DNA of 64,000 nucleotides from Corynebacterium sp. (lineage in GTDB: Bacteria > Actinomycetota > Actinomycetes > Mycobacteriales > Mycobacteriaceae). Within the stretch, counting starts at the first letter, position 1. Each line of letters opens with the position of its first letter. Under the pieces are notes generated by a model. The model made no database searches and was not told where the DNA came from. It saw only the letters and a list, made by a program, of their open reading frames with translations. The stretch is taken from contig JAUMUD010000008.1 in NCBI GenBank assembly GCA_030530875.1, positions 1 through 64,000 on the forward strand, written 5' to 3'. The translations under genes and the position numbers were made by a program. Below are positions 56,289-64,000 of this stretch, piece after piece.

Positions 56289-56294
56289 AGTCTA
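56289..56294 (-). promoter_or_regulatory. Predicted -10 element of xerC
   Basis: TAGACT on the minus strand, exactly 7 bases before the xerC ATG, with no ribosome-binding site between. It lies just past the dprA terminator. Confidence 0.4.
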
Positions 56295-56301
56295 TCAATT
56301 T

Positions 56302-56341
56302 AAAAGACCGCCCAAACAGCGCAGTTTCTGCTTGGACGGTC
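56302..56341 (-). terminator. Intrinsic terminator of the lepB-dprA operon
   Basis: On the minus strand GACCGTCCAAGCAG pairs with CTGTTTGGGCGGTC and is followed by TTTT. It separates dprA from xerC. A 25-codon frame (56287-56364, starting MHFEWVSLTV) runs across it, but I see no ribosome-binding site better than AGG. Confidence 0.65.
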
Positions 56342-56410
56342 AGACTCACCCATTCAAAGTGCATAACCTGAGAGGAAAAAGAGGAACCAGCCCGAACCTC
56401 TTTTCTTAAC

Positions 56411-56429
56411 TTAGGCTTGCCTGTCCTAC
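56411..56429. promoter_or_regulatory. DtxR-box-like sequence
   Basis: TTAGGCTTGCCTGTCCTAC matches the iron-repressor (DtxR) consensus TTAGGTTAGCCTAACCTAA at 14 of 19 positions. It lies 20 bases past the dprA stop, in the gap before xerC. With no obvious iron gene nearby the match may be chance. Confidence 0.25.
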
Positions 56430-56448
56430 TTTAGTTGGATATAAGAAA

Positions 56449-57621
56449 TTATGCAACCCCCATTCTGAGCCAGCCACCACTACCCCGGCCAACCATTCCG
56501 CGTTCTTGCAGGTCAACTAGGATACTGATGGTCAAACCAACACTCAAACCGGCTTCCTGCGCCAGTGTTTTTGTGTCTAATCCCACATTTGAGAGTGCAT
56601 CATAGACTCGTAATTCATTGCGTGTGAGGGCCTGAACCTGGGTTGGTGCAAAGAGACTTTCTTGTTTGCCAGTCTCATCAAGCAGACGCTGACCAATGAG
56701 ATTTCGTACATCATCGGCACTGGTGATTAGTTGCGCATCCCCGCTTTGAATCTTGACATGTGCTCCCAAGAAGGCCTGGTTGGCAATGGGACCAGGTGCA
56801 GCCATACCCACGCAGCCCAAGGTATTTCCCCAGGCGAGCGTTGAGAGCGCCCCGCTTCTATAGGCTGCCTCGATCACTAAGACCCCATCAGAGAGCGCTG
56901 CAATCATGCGGTTACGGGTAAGGAACCGGTGGCGGGCAGGAGTGGTGCCCGGTGGATATTCGCTCACCAAGGCCCCATGTGTAGCAATGAGCTCAAAGAG
57001 CTTCACATTGCTTGCAGGATAGGAAAAATCCAGGCCACAGGACATAACCGCAATGCTCTGACCGCCATGTTCAAGGGCCGCGCGGTGTGCACAAGTATCC
57101 ACGCCAATGGCCCCGCCACTGACAATGGTCCAGTTATGTTGAACCAAGCCCGGCACCAATGCCGCCACGGCATCGCGCCCATAGGGACTAATGGCGCGCG
57201 TCCCCACCACCGCTACTGACTGGGCGGTCAGCATGGAGAGATTCTCACCTTTGACCCACAGGGCATGGGGTGCAAATGCATCGGAGCTGGTTGGTCGCGC
57301 ATAGGGATTATTCGGGTTCTTGGCAAAACCAAAGGCCCTATCAAAGCGCTGAGTTGGCCATTCAGGATCGGTCGGGACAATCAGCCGCGCCCCGATTTTC
57401 TCCGCAGCATCCAAGTCCTGCTGGGGTTGATAGAGGTCATGGCGCGATTCAGTCGCGCGCAGCAAAGTATGCCCAATCCACTGCTCACGGTAGTAGATTG
57501 CGCGCGCAATCTCACGCGGGTCACGCACTTGCAAAAGTACTTCCATGGCCGGGTGCGGACCTTCCACAACACGGCTCAAATAGGCCCATGACAGGCGCAA
57601 ATCATCAAAATTCGGGGTCAT
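56449..57621 (-). CDS. dprA: DNA-processing protein DprA/Smf
   Basis: Binds single-stranded DNA and loads RecA during transformation or recombination. The 390 residues have an N-terminal SAM-like region, the Rossmann core with VVGTRAISPYGRDAV, SGGAIGVDTCAHRAALEHGG and YPASNVKLFELIATHGALVSEYPPG, and a C-terminal winged-helix domain. The start overlaps the comM stop by 17 bases. Natural competence is not implied; the gene is general in actinobacteria. Confidence 0.93.
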   Translation of the reverse strand: MTPNFDDLRLSWAYLSRVVEGPHPAMEVLLQVRDPREIARAIYYREQWIGHTLLRATESRHDLYQPQQDLDAAEKIGARLIVPTDPEWPTQRFDRAFGFAKNPNNPYARPTSSDAFAPHALWVKGENLSMLTAQSVAVVGTRAISPYGRDAVAALVPGLVQHNWTIVSGGAIGVDTCAHRAALEHGGQSIAVMSCGLDFSYPASNVKLFELIATHGALVSEYPPGTTPARHRFLTRNRMIAALSDGVLVIEAAYRSGALSTLAWGNTLGCVGMAAPGPIANQAFLGAHVKIQSGDAQLITSADDVRNLIGQRLLDETGKQESLFAPTQVQALTRNELRVYDALSNVGLDTKTLAQEAGLSVGLTISILVDLQERGMVGRGSGGWLRMGVA

Positions 57622-59074
57622 TGTACACCTCCGCTTCTAGTACATGGTCGATAGTTGGGGTGTGGACTCCAGCCAAATCTGCCAGGGTCCAGGCGATGCA
57701 CAGCAATTTATCCGCGCGCCGGTGCGAGATTTTGCCCTTGCGCAAAAGCTCGTCGAGGTACAACATGGCTTCTTCGGTGGCGGGGAATTCCCGGCGAAGC
57801 ACTGGGCCAGTCACACTGCTTCCCCATCGTGCGTGTCGACGCTCCCTTGCCACAGCCACAATTTCTGCAAGTTCCTCAGTACTACTGGCCCCTTCGAGAT
57901 GGTCAATGCTTCCGCGTTTTTCGGTGGTGGTAAAGATGTCGATGCGGTCGCGAATGGGGCCAGAGAGATTGGCAAGATAGGCGCGGCGCTCCGCGCCAGT
58001 ACAGGTGCAAATCTCTTGGCAGCAACGGCAGGGGTTGGCGGCCATCACTAATTGGAAGTCAGCTGGGAAATGGACTGGGCGGTGGTTTCGCACGAGTTTA
58101 ATTTCCTTATGCTCCAACGGAAGCCTCAATGAATCAAGGACGCTGGCTGGAATTTCACTGACTTCGTCTAGAAAGAGCACGCCTTTGTGCGCAAGGCTAA
58201 TGGCTCCGGGTTTAGCCCGCCCGCTACCACCACCAAGCAGACCTGCCTTGCTAATGGAGTGGTGCGGGCTAATAAATGGCGGGTAGAAGACAATGCCCTG
58301 GGGGTTATCCGAGATGGAGTTAATGGCGGTACATTCCACACGCTCATCAGGGGTTAAGGCTGGTAGTAGGCCTTGGATTCTTTGGGCAATCATGGTTTTG
58401 CCACTGCCCGGTGGGCCCATGATGAACATGTGGTGGCTGCCAGCTGCGGCAATGGTGGCGGCTTCCAGGGCTTTGCGTTGCCCGATAATATCGCGCACAT
58501 CGGGATAACTGCGTGGTGGGATGGCGGGGATGTCGGTGGCTTCTGTAAGAAGGTGGTGGCCACTGACAAAATCGCAGACCTCGCGAAGATTATGTGCGAG
58601 AAAGACCCGCATGCCCTCAAAAAGGGAGGCCTCAGCAGCATTGGCAGCAGGGATTACTGCCCTGGTAATGCCTGCTTCTTTGGCAGCCTGCAGGGATGGA
58701 AGCACGCCGGAGACCGGGCGAATGCTGCCATCAAGACCAAGCTCCCCTAAGAACAGTGTGGTGGAAAGAAGAGAGCCGGAGGCTAGCCCATTAGCAGCAA
58801 GTACTGCCAGGACCATGGCCATATCAAAACAGGCACCATTTTTGCGCAAGCTCGCAGGTGAGAGACTGATGGTGATTTTGCTGCGTGGCCACTCAAGCCC
58901 GCTAACGGTGGTGGCGGCCTTCATGCGCTCACGGGATTCATTGATGGCAGCGTCGGCTAGCCCAATAATGTGAATGCCGGGAATACCACGGCCAGAGTAG
59001 CTTTCGACCTTGACCACAGTGGCGCTTGCCCCATCAAGGGTGGCGGAATAGCAGGAATAGCTGGTGGGGGCCAT
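57605..59074 (-). CDS. comM: YifB/ComM family Mg-chelatase-like AAA+ protein
   Basis: A hexameric helicase-like ATPase that helps branch migration in recombination. The 489 residues show an N-terminal Lon-protease-like domain (SYSGRGIPGIHIIGLADAAINESRERM), Walker A GPPGSGKTMIAQR (near 219), Walker B GVLFLDEVSEI and a zinc-like CRCCQEICTCTGAERRAYL. It shares one base with the yraN stop (TAATG). Confidence 0.93.
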   Translation of the reverse strand: MAPTSYSCYSATLDGASATVVKVESYSGRGIPGIHIIGLADAAINESRERMKAATTVSGLEWPRSKITISLSPASLRKNGACFDMAMVLAVLAANGLASGSLLSTTLFLGELGLDGSIRPVSGVLPSLQAAKEAGITRAVIPAANAAEASLFEGMRVFLAHNLREVCDFVSGHHLLTEATDIPAIPPRSYPDVRDIIGQRKALEAATIAAAGSHHMFIMGPPGSGKTMIAQRIQGLLPALTPDERVECTAINSISDNPQGIVFYPPFISPHHSISKAGLLGGGSGRAKPGAISLAHKGVLFLDEVSEIPASVLDSLRLPLEHKEIKLVRNHRPVHFPADFQLVMAANPCRCCQEICTCTGAERRAYLANLSGPIRDRIDIFTTTEKRGSIDHLEGASSTEELAEIVAVARERRHARWGSSVTGPVLRREFPATEEAMLYLDELLRKGKISHRRADKLLCIAWTLADLAGVHTPTIDHVLEAEVYNDPEF

Positions 59075-59496
59075 TAGTCCACCCCCGAAATCACATTGAG
59101 CACATGGCCGCCGGGATCCATGATGAGCTCAGCCACATCGACCCGGTAGGGGCAACCGTAGTGCTTGGATTCAAAGAGCCAGGACAGCGCCGCGCGATGC
59201 ATGCGGCGCAGCTTTGCAGGGGTGATGGCTTCGAGCCCACCGAAACGGGTGGAACTTCGGCTTTTTACCTCAACAAAGCAGTAAATGCCCTCAGGGCTTT
59301 TGGCAATAATGTCAATTTCGGCGCGCGGTACGCGCACATTGCGGCCAATAATCTCATAGCCCTGCTTTTCATATTCCAGGGCCACAAGATTTTCCCCAGC
59401 GCTACCCAGGCGCTGGTTGTGGCCTTCCTCCTTGGGTGAACCATTGGCTTTGCTCCCCGGAGGATGGGAGGTAGCACGGTCCTTATAGATACGCAT
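59074..59496 (-). CDS. yraN: YraN/UPF0102 nuclease-fold protein
   Basis: The 140 residues contain the restriction-endonuclease-like core GSAGENLVALEYEKQGYEIIGRN...RAEIDIIAKSPEGIYCFVEVKSRSS, with the D-x-E-x-K type residues in place. Function is not established; the fixed place before comM and dprA suggests DNA processing. The start ATG at 59496 lacks a good ribosome-binding site, so residues 1-28 may not all be made. Confidence 0.9.
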   Translation of the reverse strand: MRIYKDRATSHPPGSKANGSPKEEGHNQRLGSAGENLVALEYEKQGYEIIGRNVRVPRAEIDIIAKSPEGIYCFVEVKSRSSTRFGGLEAITPAKLRRMHRAALSWLFESKHYGCPYRVDVAELIMDPGGHVLNVISGVD

Positions 59497-59548
59497 GAAC
59501 CCATCATCGAGCAGATTTCCTGCCGATAATGGGTCCCTAAATTTTGCT

Positions 59549-59572
59549 TGTGGATAGAGCTAGTTTTCCACA
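59549..59572. promoter_or_regulatory. Inverted pair of DnaA-box-like sequences
   Basis: TGTGGATAG (59549-59557) faces TTTTCCACA (59564-59572), each one mismatch from the DnaA box. They overlap the 3' end of the DUF2469 gene and lie upstream of yraN. Confidence 0.3.
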
Positions 59573-59856
59573 GGCTTATCGAGCTCCTCGATATTCACAT
59601 CCTTGTAAGTAATTACGCGCACATAGCGAACGAAGCGGGCCGAGCGGTACATATCCCATACCCAGGCGTCACTCATGCGAACTTCATAGTACACTTCGCC
59701 ACCAGCGGTTTTAGGGATGAGCTCCACGGCATTGCACAGGTAGAAGCGGCGCTCGGTTTCCACAACATAGGAAAACTGGCTAATCACATCGCGGTATTCC
59801 TTATACAAAGAAAGTTCGACGTCAGCCTCATAGTTTTGTAGTTCTTCAGAACTCAT
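59560..59856 (-). CDS. DUF2469 protein
   Basis: The 98-residue protein (SSEELQNYEADVELSLYKEY...VWDMYRSARFVRYVRVITYKD) is the actinobacterial DUF2469 family, always found next to rnhB (Rv2901c in M. tuberculosis). Highly conserved, Tyr/Val-rich, no membrane segment, function unknown. AAAGGC precedes the ATG. It begins 2 bases after the rnhB stop. Confidence 0.93.
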   Translation of the reverse strand: MSSEELQNYEADVELSLYKEYRDVISQFSYVVETERRFYLCNAVELIPKTAGGEVYYEVRMSDAWVWDMYRSARFVRYVRVITYKDVNIEELDKPVEN

Positions 59857-59858
59857 GT

Positions 59859-60497
59859 TTATTGCCTTTCGCTATTTCCCTGAAATTCGCTGTGGGCCGC
59901 AGCCACGTTAGAATAACTATATCTATGCTCGGGACAGCCTCCGAGTTGGCGCACCGCGTCCATATGCTTTTTTGTTCCATACCCCTTGTGACCAGCAAAT
60001 CCATAGCCAGGATATGTGCTATCAAGCTCCTTCATAAGCATATCGCGATGATGCTTGGCCAAAATGGATGCCGCACTAATACAGCTTGCTGCCGCATCCC
60101 CACCAATAATGGGCAAATGCGGGCACGGAAGACCATCGACATACATAGCATCAGTGAGCACATAGCCAGGGCTAATATCCAGCGAATACACTGCCCTGCG
60201 CATGCCGGTAATATTGGCCCACTGGATACCAAATTCATCAATTTCCTGGGCGCTAATATCAATAATGGACCAGGCCAGGGCGTGAGTTTTAATTTCGTCG
60301 AAAAGCTCGCGCCTACGCTTGGCCGTGAGCTTTTTGGAATCATTGAGGCCCTCAAGCTCTGGTACGGGATGCTCGGGAAGAATGCAGGCGGCAATGGTGA
60401 TAGGACCAGCGCAGGCCCCGCGCCCGGCCTCATCAACGCCGGCCACAGGGCCTAGTGCGCTAGCCATGAGCTGCGCTTCAATGGGGGAGGGTGCCAT
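59859..60497 (-). CDS. rnhB: Ribonuclease HII
   Basis: Removes ribonucleotides from RNA/DNA hybrids. The 212 residues show [18 protein letters not shown] with the first acidic residues, [16 protein letters not shown] and a DG-x-P segment ([18 protein letters not shown]). Its ATG shares one base with the lepB stop (TAATG). Confidence 0.95.
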   Translation of the reverse strand: MAPSPIEAQLMASALGPVAGVDEAGRGACAGPITIAACILPEHPVPELEGLNDSKKLTAKRRRELFDEIKTHALAWSIIDISAQEIDEFGIQWANITGMRRAVYSLDISPGYVLTDAMYVDGLPCPHLPIIGGDAAASCISAASILAKHHRDMLMKELDSTYPGYGFAGHKGYGTKKHMDAVRQLGGCPEHRYSYSNVAAAHSEFQGNSERQ

Positions 60498-61267
60498 TAG
60501 CTATAGGGATTACCCACCGAGTGCCAGCGGTTAAGTGGCCAGACAACAGCATTAACCTTGCCGACAATATTTTCCACAGGGACAGTGCCCTGATTCTCAT
60601 CGTCGAGGTGATAGCGGGAGTCCGCACTATTGGTGCGGTTATCGCCCATCACGAAAACATGGCCTTCAGGCACGGTGATTGGGCCAAAATAGGCGCCACC
60701 GCAGGCCTCAGAGCCAGTGAGTGGATCAATGGGATACTGAGTAGGGTTGAGCGTATAGTCAGCGCTCCTGACCTCACCGTTGACCGTAATGCCCGCATCG
60801 CCTGGCAAGCAGCGAATAGTCTCGCCACCGGTGGCCATGACGCGCTTAACCAGGTCCTTCTCATCAGGGGCGACAATACCAATGAAGGAACCGACATTCT
60901 GCAGGCCACGCACCACTGGGTTGGTGGAGCGAATGCTCTGGTAATCAGACTCCCAGGAATCTGGGTCCTTAAAGACCACCACATCGCCATCCTTCGGGGA
61001 ACCGAAGCGATAGGACATCTTATTCACAAAGATTCGGTCACCCTCACAGCCAGTGCAACCATGCAGGGTTGGTTCCATCGACGCGCTAGGAATCACATAG
61101 ACGCGGCCGATGAAATTCTGCACCACGAAAACCAGAACCAGCGCCAAGACCACAACAGAGAGAACCTCCAAATACCATGGACGTTCCTTCTTTTCTTTCT
61201 TTGCTGGCTTTTTGCCCTGCTGATTCTCAGGTTCCTGGGCATTCCACTCATTATTGCTTGCTTCCAC
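60497..61267 (-). CDS. lepB: Signal peptidase I
   Basis: Cuts signal peptides from exported proteins, such as the surface proteins of this window. The 256 residues have a basic cytoplasmic start, one membrane segment at about 33-54, the catalytic serine in PSASMEPTL (Ser63), the lysine in [13 protein letters not shown], and [14 protein letters not shown] chose the GTG at 61267, where TATCCT ends 7 bases upstream; the much longer frame reaches antisense across rplS and is not credible. Confidence 0.94.
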   Translation of the reverse strand: MEASNNEWNAQEPENQQGKKPAKKEKKERPWYLEVLSVVVLALVLVFVVQNFIGRVYVIPSASMEPTLHGCTGCEGDRIFVNKMSYRFGSPKDGDVVVFKDPDSWESDYQSIRSTNPVVRGLQNVGSFIGIVAPDEKDLVKRVMATGGETIRCLPGDAGITVNGEVRSADYTLNPTQYPIDPLTGSEACGGAYFGPITVPEGHVFVMGDNRTNSADSRYHLDDENQGTVPVENIVGKVNAVVWPLNRWHSVGNPYS

Positions 61268-61318
61268 GTGTAACAGGATACTATACAGATGGGTTTCTGG
61301 AAGGCTTATCGACGAAAC

Positions 61319-61347
61319 TTGCTTTTGAACTTGGCATATGGAATAAT
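61319..61347 (+). promoter_or_regulatory. Predicted promoter of rplS
   Basis: TTGCTT (61319-61324), a 17-base spacer and AATAAT (61342-61347) on the plus strand. The leader would be about 78 nt. No known L19 leader structure was recognised. Confidence 0.4.
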
Positions 61348-61432
61348 TGACAGGTCCATGTCTCGGATATGAACCGGTTGAGTTTTTGGCCGCCAGGTTC
61401 CTCTTTCCCCAAGATACGAAGGAAATGTTTAA

Positions 61433-61774
61433 GTGAACATTCTTGACAAGATTGATGCAGCTAGCCTGCGTTCCGATATTCCAGACTTCCGCCCAGGCGA
61501 TACCCTTGACGTTCACGTGAAGGTTATCGAGGGTTCCAAGAGCCGTGTCCAGCTGTTCCGTGGCGTAGTTATCCGCCGTCAGAACAGCGGCATCCGTGAG
61601 ACCTTCACCGTGCGTAAGGTCAGCTTCGGCATCGGTGTTGAGCGTACTTTCCCAGTACACTCCCCTAACATCGAGAAGATCGAAGTTGTCTCCCGCGGTA
61701 AGGTCCGTCGCGCAAAGCTCTACTACCTGCGCGAACTGCGCGGCAAGGCTGCAAAGATCAAGGAGAAGCGCTGA
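61433..61774 (+). CDS. rplS: 50S ribosomal protein L19
   Basis: The 113 residues are full length for the family: [48 protein letters not shown] and [19 protein letters not shown]. The GTG start follows AAGGAAA. It is monocistronic with a strong terminator and is divergent from lepB. Confidence 0.98.
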   Translation: MNILDKIDAASLRSDIPDFRPGDTLDVHVKVIEGSKSRVQLFRGVVIRRQNSGIRETFTVRKVSFGIGVERTFPVHSPNIEKIEVVSRGKVRRAKLYYLRELRGKAAKIKEKR

Positions 61775-61802
61775 ATCTCCTGACCTTCGGGTCAAAGCGC
61801 AT

Positions 61803-61829
61803 AGCGGTCCCTTCGGGGGCCGCTTTTTT
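61803..61829 (+). terminator. Intrinsic terminator of rplS
   Basis: AGCGGTCCC-TTCG-GGGGCCGCT followed by TTTTT on the plus strand, 28 bases past the rplS stop. A UUCG-capped, strong terminator. Confidence 0.85.
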
Positions 61830-62029
61830 CTTTGCTTTTGTTGTGGCTTTGGCGGTTATGTGTATGAAAGTCCGAGAACTGTCACCCCAAAATTCGGGTT
61901 TATAGTCTCGCATAAATTCCAGAAAATACTCAGTGTAACAAATCACTAAAAGCAAAGGCCAGTGGACGCGAAAACATTTGACGCTTTAATCTAAGGATCC
62001 ATAGTCCGGGATCAAGGAAAGGGCGCACC

Positions 62030-62323
62030 ATGCTTGCTCGTCGCATTATCCCTAATCTGGCTACGCTGGCACTTCAGGTGCCACTCCCTTTTCTTCGCTT
62101 GCTACTTGGTGCCAATAATGATGCCGTCTGTGAGGTTCTCATCCTTGTGCTCGCGGCCGGCTGCCTTCTGGCTGGTGGCTTGGCTCTGCGTGATAAGTCC
62201 GCCATTCGCACCGGCCCTCGTGGTGCCTTCCTCACACTCAACTTCATCCTTGTGGTTGTGCAGCTCTGGAAGCTCTACATCCTGAACGCCCCGGATGGCT
62301 TCTTCGCAATACCGGTTTTTTAA
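62030..62323 (+). CDS. Small membrane protein of unknown function (97 aa)
   Basis: Not recognised. Hydrophobic segments lie at about 10-26, 32-52 and 68-85, with a short basic stretch (LRDKSAIRTGPR) between the last two. The ATG follows AAGGAAAGGG. It stands between rplS and the repeat protein. The 200 bases upstream hold a possible TTGACG (-35) at 61978 but no convincing -10. Confidence 0.65.
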   Translation: MLARRIIPNLATLALQVPLPFLRLLLGANNDAVCEVLILVLAAGCLLAGGLALRDKSAIRTGPRGAFLTLNFILVVVQLWKLYILNAPDGFFAIPVF

Positions 62324-62451
62324 ACCCTCGCCGCAAAACCATCGCCTAAGGTGCCGCGCTCCCCTGCCTGCGCTAGGTTTTTTCGTGGTAGCACTCTGCT
62401 AGGCTTATACCGTCAACGAATTTGCTACAACGCAAGCAAAGAGGAGTTTTT

Positions 62452-64000
62452 GTGCGCAAGCTAACCCACACCATCGCTATTGGTATGTCCATTGCTCTCC
62501 CCACCAGCATCATCACCCCAATCGCCACAAGCCCAACAATCTTTGCTGTCGAAGCCACCACCCAACTCGGCGATGACCAATCGGATATCATCGCAACGGA
62601 CAAAGGCAATAGAGTCTATGAAGTCTCTGGCAGCGGTACTCTCGACAAATCGAAGATCCAGGATTTCCTCGCCTCACTCCCTGAAAATTCCACATTCCGC
62701 CTCACCTCCAAGGTCTACGCTCCGGAAGATTCTTCCTATCTTTTCGGCCGAAGCCACGAAGACGATCCGCTGGAACTAACTGTAGAGTTCGAGGGATTAG
62801 AAAACTTGGACACCAGCAAGGTCACCAACATGAGCTACATGTTCTATGGTGCTACCAACGCCAACCCTAATACCTCCAACTGGGACACGAGCAACGTGAC
62901 CGACATGAGCGGAATGTTCTGGGGTGCCAGCACCGCAAATCCCGATGTCTCGAACTGGGATACGAGCAAGGTCACCAACATGAGCAACATGTTCTCTGGT
63001 GCCGCCATCCGAAAACCCGTGGCTGAAAACTGGGACACCAGCAAAATGATCGACGTAACCTTGAAGTTCGGCCGCGGTACCAGCGCAAATCCCGATGTCT
63101 CGAACTGGGACACAAGCAATGTCACTGACATGGCGGGCATGTTCAAAGACGCCACCAGTGCCAACCCTGATACCTCCAATTGGGACACAAGCAAGGTCAT
63201 CGACATGGGTGGCATGTTCAGGGGGGCCAGCAAGGCTAACCCTGACACCTCCAACTGGGACACAAGCCAAGTCACCAATATGCGCGAGATGTTCTGGGGT
63301 GCTACCAACGCAAATCCTGACGTCTCCAGGTGGAACACAAGCCAAGTCACCAACATGAACCGCTTGTTCAGCAGCGTCACCAATGCCAACCCCGACGTCT
63401 CAAACTGGGACACCAGCCGAGTCACCGACATGGGAGGCATGTTCGGTGGCGCCACCAACGCAAATCCTGACGTCTCCAGGTGGAACACAAGCCAAGTCAC
63501 CAACATGGGAGGCATGTTCAGCTGCGCCACCAACGCCAACCCCGATGTCTCAAACTGGGACACCAGCCGAGTCACCGCCATGAACGAGATGTTCGAAGGT
63601 GCTTACAATGCAAATCCCGATGTCTCCAGGTGGGACACCAGCAACGTCACCGTCATGAGCTGGATGTTCGACGGTGCTTACAATGCAAATCCCGATGTCT
63701 CCAGGTGGGACACCAGCAAGGTGGCCTACATGGGCATGCTGTTCAGGGGTGCCTCCAAGGCTAACCCGGACGTTTCGCACTGGGACACCAGCAGGGTCAT
63801 CGATATGAACCGGATGTTCCAAGACGCCACCAGGGCCAACCCTGATACTTCCAACTGGGACACCAGCAACGTCGTCAACATGAGCAGAATGTTCAGCAGC
63901 GCCACTAACGCCAACCCCGACGTCTCGAACTGGAACACAAGCAGCGTCACCGACATGAACCATATGTTCTGGCGTGCTACCAATGCGAACCCCAACACTA
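62452..64000 (+). CDS. Exported BspA/DUF285-type repeat surface protein (partial, runs off the window)
   Basis: The GTG at 62452 follows AGAGGAG and opens a frame without stop to the window end (516 codons). Residues 1-32 form a signal peptide ending near IFAVEA. A short domain of about 80 residues follows (VYEVSGSGTLDKSKIQDFLASL...). From codon 117 the chain is a run of 25-residue repeats of the type SNWDTSNVTDMSGMFWGASTANPDV, known as DUF285/BspA-like leucine-rich-like repeats in Mycoplasma, Lactobacillus and oral bacteria. Sixteen copies fit exactly in 62800-63999. The type is often adhesive or receptor-binding. The C-terminal anchor is not visible. It carries no linked mobile element. Confidence 0.88.
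   Translation, partial: MRKLTHTIAIGMSIALPTSIITPIATSPTIFAVEATTQLGDDQSDIIATDKGNRVYEVSGSGTLDKSKIQDFLASLPENSTFRLTSKVYAPEDSSYLFGRSHEDDPLELTVEFEGLENLDTSKVTNMSYMFYGATNANPNTSNWDTSNVTDMSGMFWGASTANPDVSNWDTSKVTNMSNMFSGAAIRKPVAENWDTSKMIDVTLKFGRGTSANPDVSNWDTSNVTDMAGMFKDATSANPDTSNWDTSKVIDMGGMFRGASKANPDTSNWDTSQVTNMREMFWGATNANPDVSRWNTSQVTNMNRLFSSVTNANPDVSNWDTSRVTDMGGMFGGATNANPDVSRWNTSQVTNMGGMFSCATNANPDVSNWDTSRVTAMNEMFEGAYNANPDVSRWDTSNVTVMSWMFDGAYNANPDVSRWDTSKVAYMGMLFRGASKANPDVSHWDTSRVIDMNRMFQDATRANPDTSNWDTSNVVNMSRMFSSATNANPDVSNWNTSSVTDMNHMFWRATNANPNT
62800..63999 (+). repeat. Sixteen in-frame 75-bp repeats of the DUF285 protein
   Basis: Each unit encodes 25 residues with a fixed frame (W-D-T-S-x-V-T-x-M-x-x-M-F and A-N-P-D-V-S) and variable positions in between. 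Most copies differ by several bases. Units 8-9 and 10-11 are nearly alike, with an identical 54-base block offset by 150 bases (63304-63357 and 63454-63507), and 63598-63644 equals 63673-63719. Units 3 and 4 are the most divergent. Confidence 0.9.

Noticed and set aside
61268..61795. N-terminal extension of lepB to give 432 residues
   Set aside because: The extension runs antisense through rplS and adds no signal-peptidase sequence; the GTG at 61267 begins the normal basic cytoplasmic tail.
62797..63998. Several open frames on both strands inside the repeat region at the right end
   Set aside because: A 75-bp repeat without stops in one frame keeps other frames open too; only the plus-strand frame from 62452 has a ribosome-binding site, a signal peptide and known repeat type.
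62800..63999. CRISPR-like periodic repeats
   Set aside because: The period is 75 bp, conserved and variable positions follow codons, and the frame is open throughout; this is a protein repeat.
1..64000. tRNA, rRNA or tmRNA genes
   Set aside because: No cloverleaf, TTCGA loop with matching acceptor stem, or rRNA-like block was recognised by eye on either strand.

Overview
The window reads as a chromosomal segment of a Corynebacterium-like actinobacterium with moderate GC. The evidence is gene order. Running from truB, the Sfp-type phosphopantetheinyl transferase and the metallophosphoesterase, through rbfA-infB-ylxR-nusA-rimP, proS, mqo, mtr, map, the penicillin-binding lipoprotein, ispG-rip-dxr, rlmN, cdsA-frr-pyrH-tsf-rpsB, xerC-dprA-comM-yraN, DUF2469-rnhB-lepB and rplS, it follows the order I know from corynebacteria and mycobacteria. 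Mycothione reductase and malate:quinone oxidoreductase fit this. No tRNA, rRNA, CRISPR array, insertion sequence or prophage was seen. The species cannot be named from the sequence alone.

Layout. 1-5.9 kb: two large exported, C-terminally membrane-anchored helical surface proteins with FIVAR/GA-like modules, plus the first codons of a third gene at the left edge. 6-16 kb: ribF/truB divergent pair, PPTase and phosphoesterase, a MATE exporter, then the translation-factor operon rimP-nusA-ylxR-infB-rbfA. 16-21 kb: DUF4439 lipoprotein, nagB, an orphan short solute-binding lipoprotein, proS and yaaA. 21-27 kb: DHA2 exporter, cobA, a structured RNA candidate, cobB, cobO and a PucR-type regulator. 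27-31 kb: gabT-gabD-permease, read away from the regulator. 31-43 kb: HNH nuclease, ClC channel, DedA protein, a ChlI/ChlD chelatase split by a frame change, mqo, an alpha/beta hydrolase, mtr, a membrane protein, cobQ and map. 43-51 kb: penicillin-binding lipoprotein and the ispG-rip-dxr block, DUF2631, rlmN and lapA. 51-62 kb: cdsA-frr-pyrH, tsf-rpsB, a degenerate M23 protein, xerC, then lepB-rnhB-DUF2469-yraN-comM-dprA and rplS. 62-64 kb: a small membrane protein and an exported BspA/DUF285 repeat protein that runs off the right edge.

How the genes work together. Most of the window is housekeeping: translation and ribosome biogenesis, isoprenoid, phospholipid and cell-wall synthesis, and DNA processing. 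The accessory parts are the surface proteins at both ends, the corrinoid/siroheme genes cobA, cobB, cobO and cobQ, and the GABA catabolic set. ChlI/ChlD could power a cobalt or magnesium chelatase.

Two regulatory themes recur. At least fourteen genes have a TANNNT hexamer ending exactly 6 or 7 bases before the start codon, as expected for leaderless mRNAs. In several divergent pairs the two -10 hexamers overlap or nearly touch. The most interesting unexplained object is a roughly 140-nt RNA between cobB and cobA (about 23393-23531, minus strand), with its own consensus promoter, a UUCG-capped hairpin, a possible pseudoknot and an intrinsic terminator.
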